DNA of 54,146 nucleotides, from NCBI GenBank assembly GCA_946480445.1, contig CAMLJN010000024.1:1-54146 (forward strand), written 5' to 3'. This DNA is from an uncultured Buttiauxella sp. GTDB taxonomy: Bacteria > Pseudomonadota > Gammaproteobacteria > Enterobacterales > Enterobacteriaceae. The translations under genes and the position numbers were made by a program. The stretch's first letter is position 1. Every line of letters begins with the position of its first letter. Shown here piece by piece: positions 15,190 through 24,259 of the stretch. Under the pieces are notes generated by a model, which saw nothing but the letters and a program-made list of their open reading frames with translations, did not search any database and was not told the DNA's origin.

Positions 15190-16209
15190 ATGAAAACCCA
15201 AACGTCCGTTTTACCCACTATTCTCACCGGCGATCGTCCTACCGGGGCATTGCATCTGGGCCACTATGTTGGCTCGTTACGCCAGCGGGTTTCGCTCCAG
15301 GCGACACACCAGCAGTATATTCTGGTGGCCGACCTCCAGGGGTTGACCGACAACGGCAGCAATCCTAAGAAAGTTGCCGACAACATTGTTGAGGTGCTGG
15401 CGGATTATCTGAGCGTCGGCATCGACCCGCTTAACTCCACCCTCTGCCTGCAATCTGCGCTACCCGCGCTGGCAGAATTAACGATGCTGTATATGAATAT
15501 AGTGACACTGTCACGAGTGCAGCGAAATCCAACGGTTAAACATGAGATAGCGCAGAAAGGCTTTGCGGGCAGTATTCCCACGGGATTTATGGTGTATCCG
15601 ATAAGTCAGGCTGCCGATATCACCGCATTCAGGGCCAGCGTCGTGCCCGTTGGCGACGACCAGCTGCCGATGATTGAACAAACCAATGAAATCGTCCATA
15701 AGATGAATAGCCTGCTCGCAGAACCCGCACTTGTCCCCTGCAAAGCGTTGCTCAGCAATGTTGGCCGCCTGCCCGGCGTGGATGGCAACGCGAAGATGTC
15801 CAAGTCGCTGGGTAATGCCGTCTCCCTCTCAGCCTCTCCGGATACCATTTCACAGGCGGTGGCCGCGATGTATACCGACCCGGGACATATTCGCATCAGC
15901 GATCCGGGAAAAGTTGAAGGCAACGTGGTGTTTACCTATCTGGATGCGTTTCATCCCGATACGGCTTACGTTCAGGCGCTGAAAACCCACTATGAGCAAG
16001 GTGGTCTGGGCGACAGGCAGTGCAAGAATATACTCAATGACTGTCTGCAAGCGCTGCTTGCGCCCATCAGAGAGCGCCGTGCTGAGCTGATCGCTGACAA
16101 GGGCCAACTGCTGGGGATCCTGCAAGCTGGCACTGAAAAAGCCCGTGAGGTGACGCAGCAAACCTTGCTGGAAGTAAAACGCGGTCTGGGACTGCCGGTG
16201 ATGTACTGA
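15190..16209 (+). CDS. trpS2: Auxiliary tryptophanyl-tRNA synthetase (TrpRS II)
   Basis: 339-residue class I synthetase that charges tRNA-Trp. The HIGH-type motif is in GALHLGHYVG (about 20-28) and the KMSKS loop is in NAKMSKSLGN. It is clearly divergent from E. coli TrpS (334 aa), so it is probably a second copy; the housekeeping gene is normally beside dam/rpe. At the tryptophan pocket the usual D-Q-H-A-I-T reads D-L-Q-G-L-T. His43 of the Bacillus enzyme, an indolmycin contact, is therefore replaced by Gln50. Auxiliary TrpRSs with changes at this residue resist indolmycin-type inhibitors. GGAG precedes the ATG. Preceded by a Trp-codon leader with attenuator-like structure; convergent with glsB. 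Confidence 0.88.
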   Translation: MKTQTSVLPTILTGDRPTGALHLGHYVGSLRQRVSLQATHQQYILVADLQGLTDNGSNPKKVADNIVEVLADYLSVGIDPLNSTLCLQSALPALAELTMLYMNIVTLSRVQRNPTVKHEIAQKGFAGSIPTGFMVYPISQAADITAFRASVVPVGDDQLPMIEQTNEIVHKMNSLLAEPALVPCKALLSNVGRLPGVDGNAKMSKSLGNAVSLSASPDTISQAVAAMYTDPGHIRISDPGKVEGNVVFTYLDAFHPDTAYVQALKTHYEQGGLGDRQCKNILNDCLQALLAPIRERRAELIADKGQLLGILQAGTEKAREVTQQTLLEVKRGLGLPVMY

Positions 16210-16236
16210 AAGCCTGAGGAGGATGCCGGCAGCCTC

Positions 16237-17166
16237 TCAGAAAATTGAGCGACCTAAACGACGGGCCAGTATTTCGAGCGCCGCAGTTCCTGCCAGCGAG
16301 TTACCGGAAGCGTCGAGTTCAGGGCACCAGACGGCGATTGACATCTCGTGAGGCACAACGGCGATGATCCCGCCCCCTACGCCCGATTTCCCCGGCATCC
16401 CTACGCGATAGGCAAATTCGCCAGCGCCGTCGTACATTCCGCTGGTCACCATTAGCGCGTTTATCTGGCGAGTCTGCTGGGCGCTTATGACGGGCTCGGG
16501 CATCTGGGGCGAAACACCCTGGTTTGCCAGAAACAGGAAGGTCCGGGCCAGCTCCAGGCAGCTCATTTTTAGCGCGCAGTAATGGAAATAGTTCTGCAGA
16601 ACGGTGATCACATCGTTATCAAAATTGCCAAACGATTTCATCAACCACGCAATTGCCGCGTTGCGGGCGGAGTGCTCAAACTCGGATTTTGCGACACGAG
16701 CATCATAGGCCAGGTCGGGCTGGTCGGCGAGCAGGCGCACCACTTCAAGCATTCTCTGTTTAGGCGCGCTAAGACGGGTTTGCAGCATATCGCATACCAC
16801 CAGGGCACCAGCATTAATAAAGGGGTTACGGGGTTTACCCTGCTCAAGCTCCAGCTGAACCAGAGAATTAAACGGCTGGCCGGATGGCTCCTTCCCTACG
16901 CGGTGCCAGATTTCAGCCTCTTCGTAGCGGCTCATGGCGAGCGCCAGGCTCAGGACCTTTGAGATAGACTGAATGGAGAAGCGTTCCCGGGCATCGCCCG
17001 CGCTGAACACTTCACCTTGCACGGTACAAACCGCAATGCCTAATTTATCGCCGGGGACTTCCGCCAGGGCGGGAATATAATCTGCCACCTTACCCTGGCC
17101 GATCAGCGGCCGGACCTGCGCCAGAATTTCTTCCAGCAACGCATTATCTAACAAACCTGACACCAC
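16237..17166 (-). CDS. glsB: Glutaminase GlsB
   Basis: About 309 residues (E. coli GlsB/YneH 308). Hydrolyses L-glutamine to glutamate and ammonia in the cytoplasm; serine-dependent beta-lactamase-like fold. The catalytic SxxK is Ser67-Ile-Ser-Lys70 in [14 protein letters not shown]. Other family blocks are [33 protein letters not shown] and the glycine-rich [16 protein letters not shown]. Two GTG codons lie in tandem at the start; GGAG is three bases before the first and six before the second (17163), so the second may be the true start. It sits ~110 bases after sad, as in E. coli (yneI-yneH), and may be cotranscribed with it. Confidence 0.94.
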   Translation of the reverse strand: MVSGLLDNALLEEILAQVRPLIGQGKVADYIPALAEVPGDKLGIAVCTVQGEVFSAGDARERFSIQSISKVLSLALAMSRYEEAEIWHRVGKEPSGQPFNSLVQLELEQGKPRNPFINAGALVVCDMLQTRLSAPKQRMLEVVRLLADQPDLAYDARVAKSEFEHSARNAAIAWLMKSFGNFDNDVITVLQNYFHYCALKMSCLELARTFLFLANQGVSPQMPEPVISAQQTRQINALMVTSGMYDGAGEFAYRVGMPGKSGVGGGIIAVVPHEMSIAVWCPELDASGNSLAGTAALEILARRLGRSIF

Positions 17167-17273
17167 TTGCTCCTGACCGGCGGGAAATAAACGCCCCGCA
17201 GTATATCAGACGGCCAGGCCTGCGGGCAGTTGAAAACGCCCGCGAGGCCGCTTAATAACAGCCGTAGCTCAGG

Positions 17274-18665
17274 TTAACGGCGATCTTTCCACACTGTCTG
17301 TATGTTACAGAACTCATGTAAGCCGAAATGTGAAAGTTCGCGGCCAAACCCGCTTTTCTTCACGCCGCCAAATGCAACACGAGGATCGCTGGCACTGTAC
17401 CCGTTAATAAATACGCCGCCGCACTCCAGTCGCGCGGCCATTTCAGACGCCAGGTTATCATCCGCAGTGAAAATCGTGGCCGAAAGGCCGAATTCGCTGT
17501 CGTTAGCCAGTTCCAGGGCGTGCTTCGCATCGCGGGCAACGGTGATGGCAGCAACCGGGCCAAATAGCTCCTGACGAAACGCCGTCATTTCAGGTGTTAC
17601 GTTAGCCAATACGGTCGGAGGATAAAAATTCCCGTCTCCCGCCAGTTTTTCACCGCCAAGCAGTAACGTCGCACCTTGCTCAAGTGACGTTGTCACTTGC
17701 TCATGTAATTCATCCCGCAGATCGTAGCGGGCCATCGGGCCGATCTGCGTCATTTCATTCTCAGGTTCGCCCATCTTCAGACGTTGCGTTTGCGCCACAA
17801 ATTTCTCGGTGAACGCCTGCGCGATACCTTCTTCGACGATAAAACGCTTGGCCGCAGCACAAACCTGGCCGGTATTCTGGAAACGCCCCGCTACCGCGGC
17901 CTTAACGGCTTCCTCGAGATCCGCATCATTGAGCACGATAAACGGATCGGAGCCGCCAAGTTCGAGTACGCATTTTTTTAACGCGGCTCCAGCCTGGGCG
18001 CCAATAACTGCACCGGCCCGCCCGCTTCCCGTCACGGTTATGGCCGCAATGTGCGGATCGTTAATTGCGCGGCTGACGCCGTCGGGCGTCACGTTGATCA
18101 CCGCAAAAACATCTGCCGGGAAGTTCGCCAGTGCAAACAGTTTTCTGATAAGAAAGGCCGAACCCATCACGTTGGGCGCATGTTTCAGCACATAGCTGTT
18201 ACCCGCCAGCAACAGGGGAACCGCACCGCGCAGAACCTGCCAGAGCGGGAAATTCCACGGCATAATAGCCAGAATAGCCCCCAGCGGGCGGTATTCAATT
18301 ACCGCCTTGCTGTCTGGCACCTGCGTAGCTTCACCGGACAGCATTGCCGGGCCATGGTCGGCATACCAGTCGCACAAACTTGCTGACTTGGCGACTTCCG
18401 CTCGTGCCTGGACAATCGGCTTGCCCATTTCAGCGCACATCATCTGCGCCATTTCCTCAGCGTTGTCTCGCAGGGTTTCGGCCAGGTCCCGCAGCTTTTG
18501 CGCCCGCTGAGCAACGGTCGTCTTCCGCCAGCTTATAAAGGCCTGATAGTTGCGTTCCAGCGTGGCATCCAGCTGCTCGTCCGTTTCAAATGCGTAAGCC
18601 GCAAGCCGCTGGCGGTTCGCCGGATTCTGAGATATGGCATGAGATTGCGCAGTAATTGATTGCAT
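17274..18665 (-). CDS. sad: Succinate-semialdehyde dehydrogenase Sad (YneI)
   Basis: 463 residues (E. coli Sad 462). NAD+-dependent aldehyde dehydrogenase that oxidises succinate semialdehyde to succinate, in the use of GABA and putrescine. Catalytic Cys269 is in GQVCAAAKRF and the general base Glu235 in VLELGGSDPF; the NAD-binding PWNFPLWQ and TVTGSGRAG segments are intact. GlsB lies downstream on the same strand, and the LysR gene yneJ faces it across ~100 bases. This is the same arrangement as in E. coli, where YneJ (PtrR) controls sad. Together glsB and sad feed glutamine- and GABA-derived carbon toward glutamate and succinate. Confidence 0.94.
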   Translation of the reverse strand: MQSITAQSHAISQNPANRQRLAAYAFETDEQLDATLERNYQAFISWRKTTVAQRAQKLRDLAETLRDNAEEMAQMMCAEMGKPIVQARAEVAKSASLCDWYADHGPAMLSGEATQVPDSKAVIEYRPLGAILAIMPWNFPLWQVLRGAVPLLLAGNSYVLKHAPNVMGSAFLIRKLFALANFPADVFAVINVTPDGVSRAINDPHIAAITVTGSGRAGAVIGAQAGAALKKCVLELGGSDPFIVLNDADLEEAVKAAVAGRFQNTGQVCAAAKRFIVEEGIAQAFTEKFVAQTQRLKMGEPENEMTQIGPMARYDLRDELHEQVTTSLEQGATLLLGGEKLAGDGNFYPPTVLANVTPEMTAFRQELFGPVAAITVARDAKHALELANDSEFGLSATIFTADDNLASEMAARLECGGVFINGYSASDPRVAFGGVKKSGFGRELSHFGLHEFCNIQTVWKDRR

Positions 18666-18767
18666 GATGTCGCCTCAAAGTCGATGTGAGCTGCTACCCT
18701 AACCTTGCCGACGACTAATTAAAAATGAATAATGATAAGCATACTATTCACAATTTGAGAGTGGATT

Positions 18768-19706
18768 ATGGATCTCATCCAGCTTGAAATGTTTAACGCC
18801 GTGGTCGAAACCGGCAGTATTAACGCGGCGGCGCAAAAAGTGCATCGCGTTCCCTCCAACCTCACTACCAGGATCAAACAGCTGGAGGCCGACCTGGGCG
18901 TGGAACTGTTTATACGCGAAAACCAGCGCCTCAAGCTGGCGCCGGCCGGGCACAGTTTTTTGCAATACAGTAAGCAGATCCTGGCCCTGGTTGAGGAGGC
19001 CCGTATGGTTGTCTCAGGGGATGAACCCCAGGGCATACTGGCCCTGGGATCTCTGGAAAGCACCGCCGCAGTCCGCATCCCGGAATTGCTTGCCCTGTTT
19101 AATCAGCGCTACCCGAAAATCCAGCTTTCCCTTTCTACCGGCCCCTCTGGCGACCAGATTGACGGCGTACTGGAAGGCCGGCTCTCGGCCGCTTTTGTGG
19201 ATGGCCCGGTTTTACATCCGGCGCTGGATGGTATCGCCGTCTATGAAGAAGAAATGGTGATTGTTGCGCCCGCCGACCATGCGCCCATAAAAAACGCAGG
19301 TGAGGTTAACGGGGCAAGCATCTATGCTTTTCGGGCGAACTGCTCATACCGACGCCACTTTGAAAGCTGGTTCCATCATGAACAGGCGATGCCGGGGAAA
19401 ATTCATGAAATGGAGTCTTATCACGGCATGCTCGCCTGCGTGGTCGCCGGAGCAGGCCTGGCACTGATGCAACGCAGCATGCTGGAAAGTATGCCAGCCA
19501 GCCACCAGGCCAGCGCATGGCCGCTGCCACCGGATTGGCGCTATCTGAAAACCTGGCTTATCTGGCGTCGCGGCGCCAAAACTCGTCAGCTTGAGGCTTT
19601 TATGGGGCTGCTTGAACCCACACAGTCACCGTCGGGAGCTACGACGCCTGTGGAGTGCATAACAACGCCTGTTAGCGCAGCAAAACTTTACCCATCAGGT
19701 AGGTGA
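18768..19706 (+). CDS. yneJ: LysR-type regulator YneJ (PtrR)
   Basis: 312 residues, somewhat longer than the 293 of E. coli YneJ because of a ~20-residue C-terminal tail ([21 protein letters not shown]). The N-terminal winged helix is canonical: [30 protein letters not shown], then [20 protein letters not shown]. Residues ~90-290 form the periplasmic-binding-type effector domain. Divergent from sad, so it probably binds the shared ~100-base promoter region. In E. coli PtrR represses sad and affects putrescine use. Its last 35 bases overlap the convergent phzF-like gene, and the tail lies in that overlap, so the extension may be recent. Confidence 0.9.
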   Translation: MDLIQLEMFNAVVETGSINAAAQKVHRVPSNLTTRIKQLEADLGVELFIRENQRLKLAPAGHSFLQYSKQILALVEEARMVVSGDEPQGILALGSLESTAAVRIPELLALFNQRYPKIQLSLSTGPSGDQIDGVLEGRLSAAFVDGPVLHPALDGIAVYEEEMVIVAPADHAPIKNAGEVNGASIYAFRANCSYRRHFESWFHHEQAMPGKIHEMESYHGMLACVVAGAGLALMQRSMLESMPASHQASAWPLPPDWRYLKTWLIWRRGAKTRQLEAFMGLLEPTQSPSGATTPVECITTPVSAAKLYPSGR

Positions 19707-20463
19707 CCGCTTTCCCGCCCATTAACACGCGATCGCCTGAAAGCTGACAGCGTATATCACCGCCGCGCTCAGACACCTGGCGTGCAAGCATTTGCGTTTT
19801 ACCCAGCCTTTTGGCCCAGTAAGGAATGAGCATAGTATGTGCCGATCCCGTGACCGGATCTTCCCACACAGCTTCACCGGGGGAGAAGAAGCGGCTGACG
19901 AAATCATAAGGGCCGTCGCCCGGTGCGGTGACCGTGACCTTATGTTCGCCCGGAATCATCGCGCTAATGGTCGGCGCAAGCGCTTCAACCTGTTGACGAT
20001 TTTCCAGCACAATCACCCAGGCTCGCCCTTTTCGGGCCTCGACATAATCGCTGATGCCCAGTGCGGCCATCATCTGTGCAGGAGGGATTTCAGGCGCAGT
20101 GCTGGTTGCCGGAAAATCCAGCGTCAGCCATTCCCCGTTGCGGGTGACTGTTAAAGGCCCGGCAAAACGCGTATCGAACCGGATACTGGCATCCGGGTAA
20201 TCAAGGTGCTCAAAGATAACATGCGCGGCGGCAAGCGTCGCATGGCCACAAAGGTTGATCTCTGCGCGCGTGGTAAACCAGCGCAGCTCAAAGCCTGCGT
20301 CGGTTATCACGAAAAAAGCCGTTTCGGACTGGTTATGCTGTTTTGCCATTTTCAGCAACGTGTCATCCGGCAGCCATTCCGTGAGCGGGCATACCGCCGC
20401 CGCATTACCGCCAAAAGTGGTATCCGCAAAGGCATCCACCATATAAAAGTCAATTGCCTGCAT
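19672..20463 (-). CDS. PhzF-family isomerase
   Basis: 263 residues of the PhzF/YddE fold (two diaminopimelate-epimerase-like halves). The active-site Glu is in [10 protein letters not shown], and conserved family blocks are [39 protein letters not shown] and RGGDIRC. It is shorter than E. coli YddE (297 aa) and clearly not its orthologue. PhzF itself isomerises a phenazine precursor; most enteric members have no assigned substrate. There is no phenazine operon nearby. The 3' end overlaps the yneJ 3' end by 35 bases in convergent orientation. Confidence 0.85.
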   Translation of the reverse strand: MQAIDFYMVDAFADTTFGGNAAAVCPLTEWLPDDTLLKMAKQHNQSETAFFVITDAGFELRWFTTRAEINLCGHATLAAAHVIFEHLDYPDASIRFDTRFAGPLTVTRNGEWLTLDFPATSTAPEIPPAQMMAALGISDYVEARKGRAWVIVLENRQQVEALAPTISAMIPGEHKVTVTAPGDGPYDFVSRFFSPGEAVWEDPVTGSAHTMLIPYWAKRLGKTQMLARQVSERGGDIRCQLSGDRVLMGGKAVTYLMGKVLLR

Positions 20464-20656
20464 AACATAAGCCTCTGATTGTGAGTGCGCAGGATTACCC
20501 TCTCATAACTGCCCGTTTTTTTGCATCCCTTTTTTTATGCACGCCCGGAGGGGGCCCTGAATGAGAGGTAAGTCACAACATGGGTTGTATGCTCCGGTTG
20601 ATGGTTTTATGATCGCCTCCTCATCCTGTCTTCTCATCTACAGCGCGAAATTACTT

Positions 20657-21853
20657 ATGACACTAAGCTCAGTCCCACGCTCAACCGCGTGGCTGCGAGT
20701 CGTTACTCTTGCTGTCGCGGCGTTTATCTTTAATACCACTGAGTTTGTGCCTGTCGGGCTGCTGTCGGATATTGCCCGCAGTTTCGGCATGGAAACGGCT
20801 CAGGTTGGCATTATGCTGACCATCTACGCCTGGATTGTGGCGTTGATGTCGCTGCCATTTATGCTGCTCACAAGCCAGGTGGAACGCCGTCGGCTGTTGA
20901 TCGGTATCTTTACTTTGTTTATTGCAAGCCATGTGCTCTCTTTTCTGGCCTGGAACTTTACCGTGCTGGTCATTAGCCGCACCGGCATCGCCTTTGCCCA
21001 CGCTATATTCTGGTCAATCACCGCTTCGCTGGCGATCCGTATGGCGCCTGCCGGTAAAAAAGCACAGGCCCTTAGCCTGATAGCCACGGGAACAGCGCTC
21101 GCGATGGTGCTGGGATTACCATTAGGCCGCATTGTTGGCCAGTACTTTGGCTGGCGAACCACCTTCCTGGCCATCGGCGTGGTGGCAGCCATCACGCTTG
21201 TCTGCCTCATGAGACTGCTGCCTCAATTGCCAAGTGAGCATTCCGGTTCGCTGTCCAGCGTACCAAAGCTATTCCGTCGACCGGCGCTCGTAAGCATTTA
21301 TCTGTTAACGGCCGTCGTTGTCACAGCACACTATACTGCGTACAGCTATATCGAACCGTTTGTGCAAAATGTGGCAGGCCTCAGCGCGAACTTCGCCACT
21401 GTGCTGCTGTTAGTGCTGGGCGGAACAGGGATTCTGGGCAGTATTCTGTTTGGCCGGCTGGGCAACAAATATGCTTCTACGCTAATAAGCGGCGCCATAG
21501 CGCTGCTGGTACTTTGCCTTGCCCTGCTGCTGCCCGCGTCCACCAGCACCGTTAATCTGCTGGTTCTGGGCATGTTCTGGGGCGTGGCGATGATGGTGAT
21601 TGGTCTGGGGATGCAGGTGAAAGTCCTGGCTCTGGCCCCGGATGCCACGGACGTGGCGATGTCGCTTTTCTCGGGGATCTTTAATATCGGCATCGGTGCG
21701 GGCGCGCTGCTGGGCAACCAGATCAGTCTTCACTTTTCCATGTCCAGTATCGGGCTGGTGGGCGCGATACCCGCCCTCGCCGCGCTAATCTGGTCTGTAT
21801 TGATATTCCGTCGCTGGCCAGTAGCGCTTGAGGAGCAGTCACATCACGGTTAA
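20657..21853 (+). CDS. sotB: Sugar efflux MFS transporter SotB (YdeA)
   Basis: About 398 residues and 12 hydrophobic segments (E. coli SotB 396). Exports arabinose, IPTG and similar sugars with proton antiport. [28 protein letters not shown] and the intracellular-loop [14 protein letters not shown] match SotB closely. I place the start at 20657 because it aligns residue-for-residue with E. coli (14 residues before WLR). An ATG at 20561 has a strong G-rich ribosome site but would add 32 non-family residues. A terminator follows at once. Neighbouring marC matches the E. coli order (sotB-marC-marRAB). Confidence 0.92.
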   Translation: MTLSSVPRSTAWLRVVTLAVAAFIFNTTEFVPVGLLSDIARSFGMETAQVGIMLTIYAWIVALMSLPFMLLTSQVERRRLLIGIFTLFIASHVLSFLAWNFTVLVISRTGIAFAHAIFWSITASLAIRMAPAGKKAQALSLIATGTALAMVLGLPLGRIVGQYFGWRTTFLAIGVVAAITLVCLMRLLPQLPSEHSGSLSSVPKLFRRPALVSIYLLTAVVVTAHYTAYSYIEPFVQNVAGLSANFATVLLLVLGGTGILGSILFGRLGNKYASTLISGAIALLVLCLALLLPASTSTVNLLVLGMFWGVAMMVIGLGMQVKVLALAPDATDVAMSLFSGIFNIGIGAGALLGNQISLHFSMSSIGLVGAIPALAALIWSVLIFRRWPVALEEQSHHG

Positions 21854-21880
21854 AAAAAGCGCCTGCTTGCGCTTTTTTTT
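21852..21880 (+). terminator. Rho-independent terminator after sotB
   Basis: AAAAAAAGCGC (21852-21862) pairs with GCGCTTTTTTTT (21869-21880) around a CTGCTT loop. The A-run and T-run make it potentially bidirectional, although the next minus-strand gene ends 44 bases further on. Confidence 0.88.
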
Positions 21881-21923
21881 CAGGCGAAGCCAGAGATGGT
21901 AGCGAATGTCCGGCCCAACGGCC

Positions 21924-22175
21924 TCACTTGCCTTCGCCAATCTCTTTTTCCAGATCCAGCAGCTCTTCAAGGGTCAGCACATTACTGTGGATCACCTCCA
22001 TCGCCCGATTAAGCCCCAGGTTGAAGAACTGCGGCGCAATTTTTTTGACCAGCTCATCGAGAAAAAACTCTGCTTCAAACTGCCCGAGCTGTAAATCGTG
22101 TTTGTCATCCATATAGTCGACGATCTGCGCGACAACCTCGTTATAGTCGTCCGGAGATAATTTCAGGTTCTTCAT
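21924..22175 (-). CDS. DUF2164 family small protein
   Basis: 83 residues, acidic and helical. It matches DUF2164 by the pattern LGQFEAEFFLDELVKKIAPQFFNLGL, in which a conserved F-x-A-E-F-L/F-D-F/E segment is followed by a G-x-x-x-A region. Function unknown. It begins 14 bases after the marC stop on the same strand, so it is probably the second gene of a marC operon. It is not in the E. coli K-12 mar region as I remember it, and so is an addition here. Confidence 0.78.
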   Translation of the reverse strand: MKNLKLSPDDYNEVVAQIVDYMDDKHDLQLGQFEAEFFLDELVKKIAPQFFNLGLNRAMEVIHSNVLTLEELLDLEKEIGEGK

Positions 22176-22189
22176 CGTCGTTGTCCTTA

Positions 22190-22861
22190 TCAGTGCGTAG
22201 GCCAGGTAGTAATAATTTCCAGCACGCCATTAATGATAAACTGAACGCCCATGCACACCAGCAGAAATCCCATCAGCCGCGAGATAGCCTCGATGCCGCT
22301 TTGGCCCACCAGGCGCATAATAGCGCCGGAACTGCGCAGGCTGCCCCACAGGATCAGACTTACCAGGGCAAAAATCAGCGGCGGTGCAACCAGAATCACC
22401 CACGGCGCAAAATCCGCGCCGTGCTTAATGGTGGATGCAGAGCTGATGATCATGGCTATAGTGCCCGGCCCCGCAGTGCTCGGCATGGCCAGGGGGACAA
22501 AGGCGATATTGGCGTCCGGCTCCTCGCTCAGCTCTTCCGATTTCGTTTTTGACTCAGGCGACTCATGCGCTTTTTGCTGCGGGAACAGCATACGAAAGCC
22601 AATAAGTCCCACAATCAGCCCGCCTGCAATGCGCAGACCGGGGATAGAAATGCCGAACGTATTCATCACAATTTGCCCGGCGTAATAGGCCACCATCATA
22701 ATGACGAAGACGTTTAATGAGGCCATCATCGCTGTGCGGTTGCGGGCTTTGGCATTCATATTTCCCGCAAGGCCCAGGAACAGCGCAACCGTAGTCAGCG
22801 GGTTGGCCAGCGGCAGCAATACCACCAGCCCAAGCCCAATAGCTTTCATTAACTCCATCAT
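22190..22861 (-). CDS. marC: MarC family inner-membrane protein
   Basis: 223 residues (E. coli MarC 221), six predicted transmembrane helices. Characteristic segments are [24 protein letters not shown] near the start, [13 protein letters not shown]-type loop ([18 protein letters not shown]) and [25 protein letters not shown] near the end. Divergent from marRAB across the mar operator, as in E. coli. Despite the name, deletion in E. coli has no multidrug phenotype, and the function remains unknown. Probably cotranscribed with the DUF2164 gene. Confidence 0.95.
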   Translation of the reverse strand: MMELMKAIGLGLVVLLPLANPLTTVALFLGLAGNMNAKARNRTAMMASLNVFVIMMVAYYAGQIVMNTFGISIPGLRIAGGLIVGLIGFRMLFPQQKAHESPESKTKSEELSEEPDANIAFVPLAMPSTAGPGTIAMIISSASTIKHGADFAPWVILVAPPLIFALVSLILWGSLRSSGAIMRLVGQSGIEAISRLMGFLLVCMGVQFIINGVLEIITTWPTH

Positions 22862-22972
22862 TTTGATTCCTTTAGCAGTAAAACGAACAATTCAGCCAAG
22901 TATACTCATCAAAAACCATTCCTTCCCTCATCCCTGTGCCGTCATACCGTTTTTTGCCTGGTCACTGAACCG

Positions 22973-22992
22973 TTTTAGCTTTTAGTGTCATC
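22973..22992 (+). promoter_or_regulatory. marbox (MarA/SoxS/Rob site) upstream of marRAB
   Basis: TTTTAGCTTTTAGTGTCATC matches the E. coli marRAB marbox, as recalled, at 13 of 20 positions. The TTTAGC and GTG-CATC contact blocks are conserved. It lies 26 bases upstream of the -35, the usual activator position. MarA, SoxS or Rob binding would activate the operon. Confidence 0.7.
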
Positions 22993-23017
22993 CGGCCTCC
23001 GCCTGGTAAGCATCACG

Positions 23018-23076
23018 TTGACTTATACTTGCCCGGGCAATAATATCTCGCGTGACTAATCTACTTGCCTGGGCAA
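23018..23076 (+). promoter_or_regulatory. marO: marRAB promoter with two MarR operators
   Basis: -35 TTGACT (23018-23023), 17-base spacer, -10 TAATAT (23041-23046). MarR site I is the perfect palindrome TTGCCCGGGCAA (23029-23040) inside the promoter. Site II, TTGCCTGGGCAA (23065-23076), lies just before the marR GTG. Layout and sequences match E. coli marO closely. MarR bound here represses the operon until it is oxidised or binds ligands such as salicylate. Confidence 0.93.
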
Positions 23077-23081
23077 CCATA

Positions 23082-23516
23082 GTGAAAAGCACAAGCGATC
23101 TGTTTAACGAAATGATCCCGCTGGGGCGACTGATCCACATGGTTAACCAGCATAAAGATCGTCTGCTCAATGATTATCTCTCGCCGCTTGATATCACCGC
23201 GACACAGTTTAAGGTGCTTTGCTCCATCCACTGCGCCGTGTGTATTACGCCGGTAGAGTTAAAAAAAGTGCTGTCGGTAGACCTCGGCGCGTTAACCCGC
23301 ATGCTCGATCGCCTGCTGTGCAAGGGCTGGATTGAGCGACTGCCGAACCCGAACGATAAACGCGGCGTTCTGGTCAGGCTCACGCCTGAAGGGATAACGC
23401 TGTGTGAGAAATGCCGTAGCCTCGTGGGGCAAGACCTGCACCAGGAACTAACAAAAAACCTGACGGCAGATGAAGTGGATACCCTTCATCAGCTGCTAAC
23501 AAAAGTATTGCCGTAA
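23082..23516 (+). CDS. marR: Multiple antibiotic resistance repressor MarR
   Basis: 144 residues from the GTG at 23082, which aligns with E. coli MarR (KSTSDLFNE next). An in-frame upstream start would run back through the operators. Winged-helix MarR fold; the recognition helix is in [35 protein letters not shown]. Cys80, the copper/oxidation sensor of E. coli MarR, has its counterpart in RLLCKGW. First gene of marRAB; ends 20 bases before marA. No truncation or frameshift that would suggest derepression. Confidence 0.96.
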   Translation: MKSTSDLFNEMIPLGRLIHMVNQHKDRLLNDYLSPLDITATQFKVLCSIHCAVCITPVELKKVLSVDLGALTRMLDRLLCKGWIERLPNPNDKRGVLVRLTPEGITLCEKCRSLVGQDLHQELTKNLTADEVDTLHQLLTKVLP

Positions 23517-23536
23517 AGCTGAAAAGAGGTGAGACG

Positions 23537-23911
23537 ATGTCCAGACGGAACAACGATGCGATAACAGTACACAGCATTTTGGACTGGATAGAAGAGAACC
23601 TGGAAGCCCCGCTCTCACTGGAGAAGGTTTCTCAGCGTTCTGGCTACTCTAAGTGGCACCTGCAAAGGATGTTTAAAAAAGAGACCGGGCACTCATTAGG
23701 TCAGTACATCCGTAATCGCAAATTAACCGAGATCGCGCAGAAACTGAAAGAAAGCGACGAGCCCATTCTGTATCTGGCCGAGCGCTACGGGTTTGAGTCA
23801 CAGCAAACGCTCACCCGCACGTTTAAGAACTATTTTTCCGTGCCACCGCACAAGTATCGCGTTACGTGTCTTGCCGGGGACGGGAAGTATCTTCACCCGC
23901 TTAATCATTAA
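23537..23911 (+). CDS. marA: Multiple antibiotic resistance activator MarA
   Basis: 124 residues, an AraC/XylS-type monomeric activator made only of the DNA-binding domain. Two helix-turn-helix motifs are evident: [20 protein letters not shown] and [20 protein letters not shown]. It binds marboxes to switch on acrAB, micF, tolC and its own operon. Near-identical to E. coli MarA through the core; the tail is shorter and differs. RBS AGAGGTGAG lies upstream. It sits between marR and marB. Confidence 0.97.
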   Translation: MSRRNNDAITVHSILDWIEENLEAPLSLEKVSQRSGYSKWHLQRMFKKETGHSLGQYIRNRKLTEIAQKLKESDEPILYLAERYGFESQQTLTRTFKNYFSVPPHKYRVTCLAGDGKYLHPLNH

Positions 23912-23960
23912 GCCATTAGTTGTAGAACCGTCTGTATTTTTAGACGTAAACGAGGAAATC

Positions 23961-24170
23961 ATGAAACGCTTTGTCTCCGCTGTTGCCCTGCTTATGGTAC
24001 TGGCTTCAGGTAACGTACTGGCGGAACAACCGGGCAACTTTAGCGCAACCCAGGCCAATCAAGGCGGGTTGCTTTTGCCTCAGGGCGATAGCCGCTGTAA
24101 CGTCACTCAGACAATGGGTGACAAGTCAGAACAGCTGGGCACGCCTTATTACCATGAGGCCAGCTACTGA
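23961..24170 (+). CDS. marB: MarB periplasmic protein
   Basis: 69 residues. Signal peptide MKRFVSAVALLMVLASGNVLA, then a short mature part ending DKSEQLGTPYYHEASY, which matches the E. coli MarB end (DKSDALGVPYY). Third gene of marRAB; GAGGA lies before the ATG. In E. coli MarB dampens marA expression by an unknown route. The middle of the protein (QGGLLLPQGDSRCNVTQTMG) is poorly conserved. Confidence 0.88.
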   Translation: MKRFVSAVALLMVLASGNVLAEQPGNFSATQANQGGLLLPQGDSRCNVTQTMGDKSEQLGTPYYHEASY

Positions 24171-24259
24171 ACCGCCCCGACCTGCAAATGGCGCTCCGCT
24201 TCAGCCCTACACAATACAAACTGTGCAGGAAAGTCAGCGAAGCGCCATTTTGCTGATCA

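Noticed and set aside
19672-20463. Naming the PhzF-like gene yddE
   Set aside because: It is ~35 residues shorter and the N-terminal sequence differs clearly from YddE; only family membership is supported.
20561-20656. Longer SotB start at 20561 with a strong G-rich ribosome site
   Set aside because: The extra 32 residues do not resemble SotB. The ATG at 20657 gives exactly the E. coli N-terminal length. The upstream G-run may be coincidental.
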